Assembly (NCBI RefSeq): GCF_013113835.1
Contig: NZ_VTYQ01000012.1
Location: 1 to 64,000, forward strand
DNA from: Vibrio sp. RE88
Lineage (GTDB): Bacteria; Pseudomonadota; Gammaproteobacteria; Enterobacterales; Vibrionaceae
DNA: 64,000 bases
Reading direction: 5' to 3'
In this document: piece after piece, positions 1-8,903 of the stretch
Layout of the letters: each line of letters begins with the position of its first letter
Position numbering within the stretch: position 1 is the stretch's first letter
Program-made: the position numbers and the translations under genes
The notes under the pieces: model-generated
What the model was told of the DNA's origin: nothing
The model's database searches: none
The model's input: the letters and a program-made list of their open reading frames with translations, nothing else

Positions 1-69
1 AGCTCAGCTGGTTAGAGCACATCACTCATAATGATGGGGTCACAGGTTCGAATCCCGTCGTAGCCACCA
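1..69 (+). tRNA. tRNA-Met (CAT), 5' end cut by window edge
   Basis: This is the 3' part of an elongator-type tRNA-Met. The anticodon stem CATCA/TGATG encloses the loop CTCATAA with anticodon CAT. The T-arm (GGTTCGAATCC) and an encoded CCA end are present. About eight 5' bases of the acceptor arm lie outside the window. A tRNA-Leu follows 46 bases later, so the two probably form one transcript. Confidence 0.93.
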
Positions 70-115
70 TTAATTTAGATTGCTAGCTCAGGCTAACAGT
101 CCTGAAAATTAAGAC

Positions 116-200
116 GCGGAAGTGGCGGAATTGGTAGACGCACCAGATTTAGGTTCTGGCGCCGCAAGGTGTGAGAGTTCAAGTCTCTCCTTCCGCACCA
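116..200 (+). tRNA. tRNA-Leu (TAG)
   Basis: The sequence forms a complete class II tRNA. The acceptor GCGGAAG pairs with CTTCCGC and is followed by A and an encoded CCA. The anticodon loop reads TTTAGGT, giving anticodon TAG, which reads CUN leucine codons. The long variable arm typical of tRNA-Leu is present. It follows tRNA-Met and is followed by a terminator. Confidence 0.95.
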
Positions 201-225
201 TATCTATTCTAGAAATAGAATTCTG

Positions 226-250
226 AAACCCAGCTTTATGCTGGGTTTTC
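226..250 (+). terminator. Rho-independent terminator of the tRNA transcript
   Basis: AAACCCAGC, a short TTTA loop and GCTGGGTTT form a hairpin followed by TTCTTTT. It lies just after tRNA-Leu on the plus strand. Confidence 0.8.
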
Positions 251-302
251 TTTTAACTGAACAAACCTTTTGTTTGTTAACTTAAACGCATCCCCCAGAC
301 AT

Positions 303-328
303 AAAAAATCCAGCCGAAGCTGGATTTT
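303..328 (-). terminator. Terminator of the second flagellin gene
   Basis: AAATCCAGC and GCTGGATTT form a hairpin. Read on the minus strand it is followed by a T-rich run, and it sits 43 bases after the flagellin stop codon. Confidence 0.8.
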
Positions 329-370
329 ACTTAAAGTCATGACTTTCTAATATGCTGCGAAATTACTTTC

Positions 371-1504
371 TTAGCCTAGAAGCCCCAACGCTGAGTTGGG
401 CGCCTGCTTTGCTTGAGCAAGAACAGAGCTAGATGCTTGAGACAAGATCTGAGCTTTTGTTAATGCGGTAGTTTCTTTGGCGAAATCAGTATCTTTGATT
501 CGGCTCTTAGAAGCATTCACGTTTTCGTTAATGTTATCTAAGTTGTTGATCGCATGGCTGAATCGATTCTGGAAAGCACCAAGTTCTGCACGGTGGCTAT
601 CCACGAATTTCAACGCTGAATCGACAATAGCAACCGCTTCCTGAGAACCGGCAACCGTAGTAACGTCGATGGTATCAACCGTTACCGCTTGGGCTGGGCC
701 CATGCTCAATTCACCGGCTAATGCACCACCAAATGTCACATCACCAACAACACGGTTGTTGTCAGCAAAGACTTGTAAGTTACCATCTTCACCAACCGAT
801 GCTTTTACCATATCAGTCTGACCATTGATGTACGTAGCCAGCTCTTCAATATCGTCACCTTCTTTCGCATTTACTGTGATGTTTTGTTGTTCACCAAAAA
901 CATCCGTCAGTGCGATAGTCAGATCATTAGCACCCGCTTGCACACCCCAGTCTTTGTCCTTGGCATTGGCTGCAACATAGCTGTTACCACCCATCATGCT
1001 GTTGTCGCTACGCATGTTGTTTAGTGTCAGCATCACTGCTTCACCATTGTCAGCACCAATCTGGAATGACTTAGTTGCGAATGTACCGTTCAGTAGCTTG
1101 TTACCACCGAATGAAGTCGTTTCGGCAATACGGTTCAGCTCATCGTTCAGTGCAGTGATCTCTTCCTGAATCGCAACACGTTCAGACTTAGAGTTTGAGC
1201 CGTTTGCAGATTGTAGTGACAAATCACGCATACGTTGCAGAATATTAGTCGTTTCGTTCATAGCGCCTTCAGCTGTCTGCGCCATGGAAATACCATCATT
1301 CGCGTTACGTACAGCAACGTCTAGACCTCGGCTTTGTACATTCAAACGGTTAGAGATCTGCAAGCCTGCTGCATCATCTTTAGCACTATTGATTTTAAAA
1401 CCAGAAGATAAACGTTCCATTGAGGATTGCTGTGCATTAGATGCGCTATTTAGGTAGCGCTGCGCAGTCATTGCCGCAACATTGGTGTTTACATTAACCG
1501 CCAT
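371..1504 (-). CDS. flaC: Flagellin (FlaC-like)
   Basis: This encodes a 377-residue flagellin, a structural subunit of the polar flagellar filament exported by the flagellar type III system. The N-terminal D0/D1 helices (MAVNVNTNVAAMTAQRYLNS, then a block containing SSGFKINSAKDDAAGLQISN) and the C-terminal helices ending in QAPNSALGLLG are conserved. The variable middle lies at about residues 150-290. The start chosen is the ATG at 1504, preceded by AGGAG with good spacing; a longer frame reaching 1573 has no flagellin homology. It closely resembles V. cholerae FlaC from memory, but Vibrio flagellin letters differ between species. It has its own sigma-28 type promoter, unlike the upstream paralogue flaA. 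Confidence 0.93.
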   Translation of the reverse strand: MAVNVNTNVAAMTAQRYLNSASNAQQSSMERLSSGFKINSAKDDAAGLQISNRLNVQSRGLDVAVRNANDGISMAQTAEGAMNETTNILQRMRDLSLQSANGSNSKSERVAIQEEITALNDELNRIAETTSFGGNKLLNGTFATKSFQIGADNGEAVMLTLNNMRSDNSMMGGNSYVAANAKDKDWGVQAGANDLTIALTDVFGEQQNITVNAKEGDDIEELATYINGQTDMVKASVGEDGNLQVFADNNRVVGDVTFGGALAGELSMGPAQAVTVDTIDVTTVAGSQEAVAIVDSALKFVDSHRAELGAFQNRFSHAINNLDNINENVNASKSRIKDTDFAKETTALTKAQILSQASSSVLAQAKQAPNSALGLLG

Positions 1505-1593
1505 AGTGGTTACTCCTATTGATTTTCCGTAGATCGGAAGTTTCGAAAGGTTTCCGACGTCTCGGTAAACCAAGTTCTCTCAAAGTAACCTTA

Positions 1594-1620
1594 TTAGCGA
1601 CGATAAAATGATTATCTTTA
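1594..1620 (-). promoter_or_regulatory. Sigma-28 (FliA) promoter for the second flagellin
   Basis: On the minus strand TAAA, a 15-base spacer and GTCGCTAA match the flagellar sigma-28 consensus TAAA-N15-GCCGATAA with two mismatches in the -10. It lies about 90 bases before the chosen flagellin start. FliA-dependent expression of secondary flagellins is known in Vibrio; the assignment here is by motif. Confidence 0.72.
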
Positions 1621-1792
1621 GAGCAATTTTCAAAATTCCTACGAAAACTAGGGAGAAGAATAAATATGTTGATCAAATCAGCAGATATGAAATCTATTGC
1701 TAAAGTTTTTGCTAAAACAGCCGGGGGGAGTAGTGAGAAGACAAAGGGTATTTGTCTAAGAATAGCAGAGGTGAGCTGGCCTGAATGACAGG

Positions 1793-1831
1793 CAAAAGAA
1801 AAGCCCCTTTTCCTTTGAGAGAACCGGGGCT
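1793..1831 (-). terminator. Terminator of flaA
   Basis: AGCCCC and GGGGCT are separated by 18 bases. On the minus strand the stem is followed by TTTTCTTTTG. It lies in the 506-base gap between the two flagellin genes. A separate 9-bp inverted repeat (TAATTAGAG/CTCTAATTA, 1903-1936) lies between the flaA stop and this terminator. Confidence 0.65.
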
Positions 1832-2010
1832 AGTGTGGTAGCCATTGTGGAGATCGAGAGAAATGATCACAGCCTGGCTGCCGTGTGCATAAGTCACTTG
1901 GTTAATTAGAGCAGGTGTGAGAGAGAACTCTAATTACCTTATCACCTATGCTTGCCGAAACATCTTCGCTAGCCCCACGTCTAGGTTAATGCTAGTGAAG
2001 ATATTTACTG

Positions 2011-3150
2011 CTACTGCAATAATGACATTGCAGAATTTGGCAACTGTTTTGCTTGGGCTAGAATCGAAGTACCAGCCTGTTGCAGAATTTGTGCTTTGGT
2101 CATCGCGGTCGTTTCTTTCGCGAAATCGGTATCGCGGATTCGACTGTTTGATGCCTCTACGTTTTCTTGGATGTTGGCCAAGTTATTAATACTGTGGCTC
2201 AATCGGTTTTGCTTCGCACCTAAGTCTGCACGTTGAGAATCAACGTATCGCAGAGCTGCATCGACAATACCAACCGCATTTTGTGCGCCACCAACGGTAT
2301 TTACATCAATGTTTTGAACGGTTGTGTTCAAACCCGGACCACCATTGAGACCCAGCTCCGTAGCAAGACCACCCGAAATATTCAGGTTACCTTCCAGGTT
2401 CGGCTCTGCGGCAAAAATCTGCAGCTTGCCTTCTTCATCCACAGACGCTTTCAACTTATCGGTCTGACCATTGATGTACGTCGCCAGCTCCTCGATGTCA
2501 TCGCCATCTTTCGCAATGATATCCAACGTCACAGCCTCACCATCTTTAGTCGTGAACTCAAACTTGAGATCTTTGGCTGTAGGAGGTACTCCCCAGTCTT
2601 TGGTTTTAGGTTGCTCAGCAATAAAGGACTGGCCTCCCATACGGAAATCATCCGCACGAATACTGGTTAAGCCCATGATGATTGCTTCACCTGAACTCGC
2701 ACCTATCTGGAACGACGCTTCTCCAAATGAGCCGTTAAGAAGTTTACGACCACCAAAAGATGTCGTTTCCGCAATACGGTTTAACTCATCTTGCAGCGCT
2801 TCAACTTCTTCGTTCAAAGCCTGACGCTCAGACGCAGAGTTTGTCCCGTTTGCTGATTGCAGTGACAAGTCACGCATACGCTGTAGGATGGAGGTCGATT
2901 CGTTCATCGCGCCTTCCGCTGTCTGGGCAATGGAAATACCATCATTAGCATTTCGCATGGCAACATCCAGACCACGTGACTGTGCTGTCAAGCGGTTAGA
3001 GATCTGAAGACCCGCAGCATCGTCTTTTGCACTGTTGATTTTCTGACCTGAAGACAATCTTTCCATCGAGGTGTTTAAATCACCTGTGGCCTTATTCAGG
3101 TAACGCTGGGCAGTCATTGCCGACACGTTAGTATTTACAGTAATGGTCAT
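2011..3150 (-). CDS. flaA: Flagellin (FlaA-like, major)
   Basis: This encodes a 379-residue flagellin of the polar filament. It starts MTITVNTNVSAMTAQRYLNK and ends QLPNSAMSLLQ, with the conserved D0/D1 helices at both ends. From memory it is nearly collinear with V. cholerae FlaA, including the central segment SFIAEQPKTKDWGVPP. FlaA is the flagellin essential for filament formation in V. cholerae and is sigma-54/FlrC dependent; a -24/-12 type promoter is visible upstream here. The gene follows flgL in the order flgK-flgL-flaA-flaC. RBS AGGAG precedes the ATG. Confidence 0.94.
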   Translation of the reverse strand: MTITVNTNVSAMTAQRYLNKATGDLNTSMERLSSGQKINSAKDDAAGLQISNRLTAQSRGLDVAMRNANDGISIAQTAEGAMNESTSILQRMRDLSLQSANGTNSASERQALNEEVEALQDELNRIAETTSFGGRKLLNGSFGEASFQIGASSGEAIIMGLTSIRADDFRMGGQSFIAEQPKTKDWGVPPTAKDLKFEFTTKDGEAVTLDIIAKDGDDIEELATYINGQTDKLKASVDEEGKLQIFAAEPNLEGNLNISGGLATELGLNGGPGLNTTVQNIDVNTVGGAQNAVGIVDAALRYVDSQRADLGAKQNRLSHSINNLANIQENVEASNSRIRDTDFAKETTAMTKAQILQQAGTSILAQAKQLPNSAMSLLQ

Positions 3151-3288
3151 AGTTTGCTCTCCTAATGAGTTCGCAAGTGCTTTGCGAAGCGGCCAGCTTA
3201 ATCTCAGTTGGAAGCACTGACCGTAAATGACTTGCTAAGCAGGAAACGCCTGCTTAAAACCTGTTCGTTAAACTCTTGGTTTTATCAA

Positions 3289-3305
3289 TACAAGTAGTGT
3301 GCCAA
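3289..3305 (-). promoter_or_regulatory. Sigma-54 type promoter for flaA
   Basis: On the minus strand TTGGCAC, five bases and TTGTA match TTGGCAC-N5-TTGCW except that the -12 GC is GT. It lies about 140 bases before the flaA start. A very AT-rich tract (3316-3350) lies just upstream. It agrees with the known FlrC/RpoN control of flaA. Confidence 0.65.
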
Positions 3306-3524
3306 CTTTAGAAAACGAATAATAAAATAATTTTATATATATTTTTCATGCACTTAATGAGATTGGAACTTTAAAGCACTCATGCTCATTTTATCGCCAC
3401 ACCGTAGCGGCAATGACCTTGCCGCCTATTTGCCACTTGGTTGCCATTACCATACAGGCGATGTTTCTGACCAAGAGGCAATACCTGACTTCGCACATAC
3501 GGCTTAGCACGTATGGCATTGAAG
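3306..3524. other. flgL-flaA intergenic region
   Basis: No gene is visible. The region holds the AT-rich tract upstream of the flaA promoter and two small hairpins, GCGGCAA/TTGCCGC (about 3411-3429) and CATACG/CGTATG (3496-3515). Neither is followed by a T-run on the minus strand, so a classical flgL terminator is not obvious. Confidence 0.5.
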
Positions 3525-4718
3525 TTAGATGTAATTAAACAATGTTAAATCTTTCGTTTTACCAAATGCCTGTTGAGAGGCTTGAAGCGCCCGCGAGTTT
3601 TCATTGAACTCTATAATGGCATCGGCATAGTCGAGGTCTTCAAAGTTACTCTTGGACTTTGCCAAGGTCATTTTGAAATCATCGTGTTGTTCTTCTTGGA
3701 TATCCAATGTACTCAGGCGAGCACCGACATCCGTTCTTGCCTTATTCAGATGAATAAATGCCGCATGGAACTCTTGAGTAATCTGATGCAACTCGGCGGT
3801 ATTTGACGTATCCGATACGGAGCCTTCCGCTAATTTCATCGCCTGCTTAAACGTATCAAAGATACTGTACGTTTTGCGCGGCTCTAAGGTGATCGCATCA
3901 CCTTTAGTAATTTGGCCTTTGACCTGAATCGTGACATCTTCAAACTTAATCCCAATCGCAGGGTCAAAATTGTCTGCTTTCACTACCGCACCATCACGTT
4001 CAAGCTGATAGCCATAATTTCCATCAGGCATGTCAACAAACGTGACTTTGTACGTCGACTGGTCATCCGGATTGGTGTTTATCGCTCGCTCAAGCAGCAA
4101 CTCAGAGACCCCTTTGAGATCATATTGAGGCTCAAAGTCTCCATAAGGGTTGTCGATTTCCATAAACAGTTTGCTGCCCGGATCGTTGATTGGCATTTCC
4201 AAACTGTTTGAAATCTTCATCTTGCGCTGGTAGTCATCGCCTGCATAAACCACGTCACCATCTTTATCACGGAAAAACGGCTGGTTTTTCGGCTTAGTTC
4301 CCGCAAAGATATAGTTACCTGATTCATCCTGCACATTGGAGAGATTGAGGAAATTATTCGAAATTTCCAGCAATTCACGGCGCTTCGCGATTCGGTCTTC
4401 AGGTGATAACGAGCCATTGATCATTTCCATGACCGTACGCTTAGCTTCATCGGCATACTGTTCCGCATTGGAAATAATCACTTCGTGATGCTCTAGGCGA
4501 TTTCGGCTTAGTACAATCGCATCGGTAAACTGGCGTAATTGCTCTTTCTGTTGACCGATGTTTTGGATGTAATGCGTCGCTAGCGGATCATCACTGGCAC
4601 GCATTAACTTCTTACCCGAAGCTAACTGAGCCTGATTGTGGTGAACTTTGGCTTCCTGACGGCGTAAGTCATTCTGTACCGATTGATAGTTATGGAAGCT
4701 GGAAATACGATTCATCAT
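3525..4718 (-). CDS. flgL: Flagellar hook-filament junction protein FlgL (HAP3)
   Basis: This encodes 397 residues and is the second of the two hook-associated proteins joining hook to filament. The N-terminal flagellin-like helix includes LASGKKLMRASDDPLATHYI (about residues 31-50). A C-terminal helical segment ends QASQQAFGKTKDLTLFNYI. FlgL proteins are homologous to flagellin at both ends and secreted through the flagellar export gate. It lies 12 bases after flgK in the same orientation and is probably co-transcribed from the flgK sigma-54 promoter. Confidence 0.96.
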   Translation of the reverse strand: MMNRISSFHNYQSVQNDLRRQEAKVHHNQAQLASGKKLMRASDDPLATHYIQNIGQQKEQLRQFTDAIVLSRNRLEHHEVIISNAEQYADEAKRTVMEMINGSLSPEDRIAKRRELLEISNNFLNLSNVQDESGNYIFAGTKPKNQPFFRDKDGDVVYAGDDYQRKMKISNSLEMPINDPGSKLFMEIDNPYGDFEPQYDLKGVSELLLERAINTNPDDQSTYKVTFVDMPDGNYGYQLERDGAVVKADNFDPAIGIKFEDVTIQVKGQITKGDAITLEPRKTYSIFDTFKQAMKLAEGSVSDTSNTAELHQITQEFHAAFIHLNKARTDVGARLSTLDIQEEQHDDFKMTLAKSKSNFEDLDYADAIIEFNENSRALQASQQAFGKTKDLTLFNYI

Positions 4719-4730
4719 TTATCTGCCCCC

Positions 4731-6605
4731 CTATCTCAACGCCAATATAGTGTTAAAGGTATCGTTCGCCGCTTGCATAATGCGCGATGATGCCATGTAA
4801 GCCTGCTGAAACTTCATCATGTTGGCGGCTTCTTCATCGAGGTTCACCCCGGAGATAGAAGCAACCCTTTCTTGCGCGGCTTCTTTTTCCAGACGTGACA
4901 CGTCGGTTAAGCGAGACGCCGTAGACATTTGCAGGCCTACATCAGTATTCAGGTTATGGTAGATATCCAATACCGTTGATTCACCATCATTGAGGTGTTT
5001 GTTGGTCTGGATATTCTGCATTTTCAGTAAGTTGCCGTTATCACCTTCGGATGGGACAAGGTTTGCCGTGAACTTGTCATTGGCAATTGCACCCGCAGAC
5101 AACTCAAACGTGGTGCCCTGTACGGTCACAGGCCCGGTTGGCGGGTAAGCCTGAGGTTGAAGTAGAATCTTGCCCTTGGTGTCTGTGACGGCAAACTGCT
5201 TACCATCCGGTGAGATGATCACTTCGAATTCGCGTAAGTCGCCGGCAGTATCAATAGAGAAAGTGGCGCTCCCTTGGGCAAACGTCGTCGAGGCTTCGTA
5301 ACTCTGAGCGGCAATCGCTGAAGGGTCATTGGTTGCCATCTTCATCTGCGCCGCACCGTTTCGTGTCGGTCTGATCAACACTCGTTCGCCTGCCTGTAGG
5401 CCGTTGTTGATATCAATACGAATGCCATCGAGTGATATTGAGTTTCCAACCACAGGAACAATCGACATATCGCCATTGGGGCGAGTGATATAGTAATCAC
5501 CACCGTTAAATTGAAGTGAGTACTGACCGCCAACTAATTTATTGGTGTCTTCGATATACACTTCTAGATCGGCAGTAGAGTTGGAGGATGTCACCACACG
5601 GGATTTGGCCACTACTTCAGAGTTCACATCAGTAAAGACTAACCCACCGATATTCCCCCTGAGATCCAAACCTTGAGATTGAAGTGCATTGACATCATAA
5701 GAGAACGCGGTCGCCATCTTACCTAATTCGTCCATCAGGTAAGGGATCTTCTCGTCACGCATCGTCAGCATCGCACCGAGTTTGCCATCAATGTCTTTAG
5801 TGGTGATGGCTTTGATGCCTTTACCTTCGATCATTGCCAAACGACGCTGGTGCACGTCAGGGTAGCCATCAATCATTTTCAACTGGCTAGCCTCTGTACC
5901 TGAAACTAAGGTGTGTCCGTTACCAATATGAACGTTAAAGCCTTCAGCGTTTTTACGCGGCGTTACCGTCACCTTAGTGTACTCAGACAATTCTGCTATC
6001 AGCTTTTCATGCTGATCCATTAAGTCATTGTGCGGGCCAGGTGTACGCATCATCAAGCGATGTAAATCCCTGATTTCAAGAGCAAGCTGGTTTACTCGCT
6101 CAATGCCGAGATCGAGCTTTTTGTTTGTGACGTCAGACTGTCTACGTACAGTTTCGTGGAAGTCATTGAGGTTTTGCGTGATCAGATCCGCTTTCTCCAG
6201 CACCACTTTTCGTGCGCCAACATCATTAGGGCTATCAGCCAACGACTTGACCGCATCAAACCATTCATTAAGGTTTTCAGGAATTTTTTTCGACGCGACG
6301 GATGACAGCATGTTGGATAACATTTCCAAGTTAGCCTCATCATCGACCTTGTGTGCGTAGTTAGTCGTTGAGATGTTCATCTCATTGACGGCAAACTGAT
6401 CCCAAGAGCGGCGAACTTTTTCCACATGCACGCCCATACCATAGGTTTCCCCGCCGTATTGGCGTGGCATATTCGCACCTTGGATCACCGACTGACGGCT
6501 ATAACCCTCTGTATTTACGTTAGAGATGTTATGACCCGTGGTGTTAAGTTGTCTCTGAGCCGTCAGTACGCTTTGCGAACCAAGATTCAGAAGATCAGAC
6601 GCCAT
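4731..6605 (-). CDS. flgK: Flagellar hook-associated protein FlgK (HAP1)
   Basis: This encodes 624 residues and is the first hook-filament junction protein. The N-terminus has the rod/hook family motif (LNTTGHNISNVNTEGYSRQS, residues 21-40), and the C-terminus has the matching FlgG/FlgK-type helix with GVNLDEEAANMMKFQQAYMA. The length fits vibrio FlgK. It heads a flgKL operon separate from flgB-J. A near-perfect sigma-54 promoter lies 57-73 bases upstream, directly bordered by a 7-bp tandem repeat. Confidence 0.97.
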   Translation of the reverse strand: MASDLLNLGSQSVLTAQRQLNTTGHNISNVNTEGYSRQSVIQGANMPRQYGGETYGMGVHVEKVRRSWDQFAVNEMNISTTNYAHKVDDEANLEMLSNMLSSVASKKIPENLNEWFDAVKSLADSPNDVGARKVVLEKADLITQNLNDFHETVRRQSDVTNKKLDLGIERVNQLALEIRDLHRLMMRTPGPHNDLMDQHEKLIAELSEYTKVTVTPRKNAEGFNVHIGNGHTLVSGTEASQLKMIDGYPDVHQRRLAMIEGKGIKAITTKDIDGKLGAMLTMRDEKIPYLMDELGKMATAFSYDVNALQSQGLDLRGNIGGLVFTDVNSEVVAKSRVVTSSNSTADLEVYIEDTNKLVGGQYSLQFNGGDYYITRPNGDMSIVPVVGNSISLDGIRIDINNGLQAGERVLIRPTRNGAAQMKMATNDPSAIAAQSYEASTTFAQGSATFSIDTAGDLREFEVIISPDGKQFAVTDTKGKILLQPQAYPPTGPVTVQGTTFELSAGAIANDKFTANLVPSEGDNGNLLKMQNIQTNKHLNDGESTVLDIYHNLNTDVGLQMSTASRLTDVSRLEKEAAQERVASISGVNLDEEAANMMKFQQAYMASSRIMQAANDTFNTILALR

Positions 6606-6661
6606 ATAGCCCCCAGGAAACCCAATAAAATCAGTAGAACTGAATAACTTAGTTAACTATT

Positions 6662-6678
6662 TGCAATATATGTGCCAA
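6662..6678 (-). promoter_or_regulatory. Sigma-54 promoter for flgKL
   Basis: On the minus strand TTGGCAC-N5-TTGCA is an exact match to the -24/-12 consensus, with GG and GC separated by ten bases. It is 57 bases before the flgK start. The five-copy GCGGGAT repeat begins two bases upstream of the -24 element. Confidence 0.85.
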
Positions 6679-6715
<37 letters not shown>

Positions 6716-6804
6716 TATTTTGCTTTTCTGAAGAGCATTCCTGCCAATATTTTTTGCGGCAAGACAAAGTTGTAGTCAGCACTCTCAGTAAAACAGCCGT
6801 GCTT

Positions 6805-6830
6805 AAAAGCAAACTCACCCAAAGGTGAGT
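6805..6830 (-). terminator. Terminator of the flgF-flgJ transcript
   Basis: ACTCACC, a CAAA loop and GGTGAGT form a hairpin that on the minus strand is followed by TTGCTTTT. It directly follows the flgJ stop codon and separates it from flgKL. Confidence 0.75.
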
Positions 6831-6834
6831 CTGT

Positions 6835-7749
6835 TTACATCTGATCGATTTGCGCTTTAACTCTCAGTACTTTGTTAGCGTACTGCGGGTCTGTCGCATA
6901 ACCAGCCTGATGAATACCATGAATAAACTGCTCATTGTTGCCTTGATGGCGAAGTGCCATGGTGTAGCGAGGGTTATCATTCAAGAAGCGCACATAATCA
7001 TTAAAGCTTTCTTCAAAGTTAGAGTACGAGCGGAATGCCGCTTTTTCTTTTACCGGAACACCTTGATGGTATTCTAGGGTCTGTGTCGCGACCTTATCTC
7101 CACCCCAGCTCTTATCAGCTTTGATGTTAAACAAGTTGTTGCTGCTACCTCGGCCATTACTGACCACTTTTTGCCCCCAACCCGTTTCCAACGCGGCCTG
7201 AGCCAATAGCAATGAAGAGTCCACACCCAATGCTCGTGCTGCTTTTTCAGCATACGGTTTCATGGATGTCACGAAAGACTCTGGAGACTCGAATGAAGTG
7301 GGTGTTGAAGCAGCCGCAGTAACAGGAGCAAGTTCTGCATTCTCTCGGCGAGACTGGCGGACATTATCAATTTTGTTCATCAAAGCTTCGAAGTCGGCTT
7401 CGCGACTGGCAGCATTAGTGTTTTCCACTGACCCAGAAGTAAGCTGAGCTACGATCATATCAGCCAGTCCAAGAGAGCCTGAGGAGCTAAGTTCACTCGC
7501 CATTTGCTCATCCATCATCTGGCGGTAGAACTGCTGATTTTGACTGTCCATCAACCCTGATTCAAACGTTGAGTTGGCGTCACGCATCGATTTAAACAGC
7601 ATGGAAGTAAAGATAGATTCAAACTGTTTGGCTGCCGCAGTCAGCGCTTCCTTTTCACTGTTTTCATCCCCATCTACCGCTTTCTGACGTAGTTTGTCGA
7701 GATTAGCGATATCGTGGATGAAGCCGATGTCTTTTCCATTGTTAATCAT
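6835..7749 (-). CDS. flgJ: Flagellar rod-capping protein / peptidoglycan hydrolase FlgJ
   Basis: This encodes 304 residues. The N-terminal part (about 30-110, including KQFESIFTSMLFKSMRDAN) is the rod-cap domain. The C-terminal part (about 155-304) is a GH73 glucosaminidase-type domain with the catalytic glutamate in AALETGWG (E188) and the family pattern NLFNIKA. It opens a gap in the periplasmic wall so that the rod can pass. It is last in the flgF-flgJ run, 11 bases after flgI, and is followed by a terminator. Confidence 0.96.
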   Translation of the reverse strand: MINNGKDIGFIHDIANLDKLRQKAVDGDENSEKEALTAAAKQFESIFTSMLFKSMRDANSTFESGLMDSQNQQFYRQMMDEQMASELSSSGSLGLADMIVAQLTSGSVENTNAASREADFEALMNKIDNVRQSRRENAELAPVTAAASTPTSFESPESFVTSMKPYAEKAARALGVDSSLLLAQAALETGWGQKVVSNGRGSSNNLFNIKADKSWGGDKVATQTLEYHQGVPVKEKAAFRSYSNFEESFNDYVRFLNDNPRYTMALRHQGNNEQFIHGIHQAGYATDPQYANKVLRVKAQIDQM

Positions 7750-7760
7750 AACGCCTCTCC

Positions 7761-8852
7761 TTAGATTACGATCAACTGACCTTCAATCGCACCCGCCTGT
7801 TTGAGCGCTTGGAGGATAGCCATCAGATCTGACGGTGCAGCACCGACTTCGTTCACGGCACGGACCAAATCATCTAAGGTCAGGCCTGGTTCGAACTTGA
7901 ACATCTTGCCTTGCTCTTCAGTAACTTCAATATCTGTATCGGGTGTCACTACCGTTTCACCGCCACCAAATGCGTTTGGCTGACTGACATTGAGGTTTTC
8001 CTTGATTGCGACTGTCATGCCGCCATGGGTGACCGCAGCCGGTTTAAGACGCACGTGTTTGCCAACCACAATCGTACCAGTACGAGAGTTAACAATAATT
8101 TTCGCTGAACCCTCAGCCGGATTAAACTCAAGGTTTTCAATAGCAGAAAGGAAGGAAACACGTTGGGAGATATCGCGTGGCGCACGGACTTTAACGGAAG
8201 TAGCATCAATGGCTTGGGCCATTTGTGGGCCAAGGAAATTGTTCACTGCATCAGCCATACGCTGCGCTGTTGTAAAATCAGATTCGAGTAGGTTAAAGGT
8301 AATGTAGTCCCCGCGACCAAATGGTGTCGGGATCTCACGCTCGACAATCGCACCATTAGAAATCATACCGGCTGTTGGGTTGTTACCGACGATTTTAGAC
8401 CCGTCCGCCCCGGTCGCACTAAACCCACTCACGACTAGGTTGCCTTGTGCAACGGCATAAATTTGCCCATCGAGACCTTTCAACATCGTCTGCATCAAGG
8501 TGCCACCACGTAAGCTTTTCGCTGAACCGATAGAGGAGACAGTGACGTCGATGGTCTGGCCCTGCTTAGAAAAAGCCGCCAAGTCAGCCGTGACAATGAC
8601 AGCCGCGACGTTCTTTGATTTCGGTTTAGTACCGGGTGGAAGCTGAATGCCGAAGTTTTCGAGCATGGCGTTAAAGCTTTGATCTGTAAAAGGAGTTGAT
8701 TCACCAGTACCCGGTAAACCCGTGACCAATCCGTAACCTACTAATTGGTTGCTTCGCACACCTGCCACTTGTGACACATCTTTGATACGTGCGGCATAAG
8801 CCGGTGTGGATGCAATGATCAAACTCGTCAATAACAGAATCAGCTTCTTCAT
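7761..8852 (-). CDS. flgI: Flagellar P-ring protein FlgI
   Basis: This encodes 363 residues with a cleavable signal peptide (hydrophobic residues 4-15, cleavage expected after TPAYA). The mature protein begins ARIKDVSQVAGVRSNQLVGY, the typical FlgI start, and ends MAILQALKQAGAIEGQLIVI. FlgI forms the P-ring in the peptidoglycan layer around the rod; its assembly depends on FlgA, which is also encoded in this window. The position between flgH and flgJ is the standard order. Confidence 0.97.
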   Translation of the reverse strand: MKKLILLLTSLIIASTPAYAARIKDVSQVAGVRSNQLVGYGLVTGLPGTGESTPFTDQSFNAMLENFGIQLPPGTKPKSKNVAAVIVTADLAAFSKQGQTIDVTVSSIGSAKSLRGGTLMQTMLKGLDGQIYAVAQGNLVVSGFSATGADGSKIVGNNPTAGMISNGAIVEREIPTPFGRGDYITFNLLESDFTTAQRMADAVNNFLGPQMAQAIDATSVKVRAPRDISQRVSFLSAIENLEFNPAEGSAKIIVNSRTGTIVVGKHVRLKPAAVTHGGMTVAIKENLNVSQPNAFGGGETVVTPDTDIEVTEEQGKMFKFEPGLTLDDLVRAVNEVGAAPSDLMAILQALKQAGAIEGQLIVI

Positions 8853-8903
8853 CGGGATACCTTTCTTAAATACTCTGTGCCAAAACTTCGACTTCAGATG
8901 GCT

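Noticed and set aside
1494..3150. Several open frames of 60-145 codons on the opposite strand of the two flagellin genes
   Set aside because: They are shadows of highly biased coding sequence, have no RBS and no recognisable protein pattern.
3496..3515. CATACG/CGTATG hairpin as an flgL terminator
   Set aside because: The stem is only six base pairs and no T-run follows on the minus strand.
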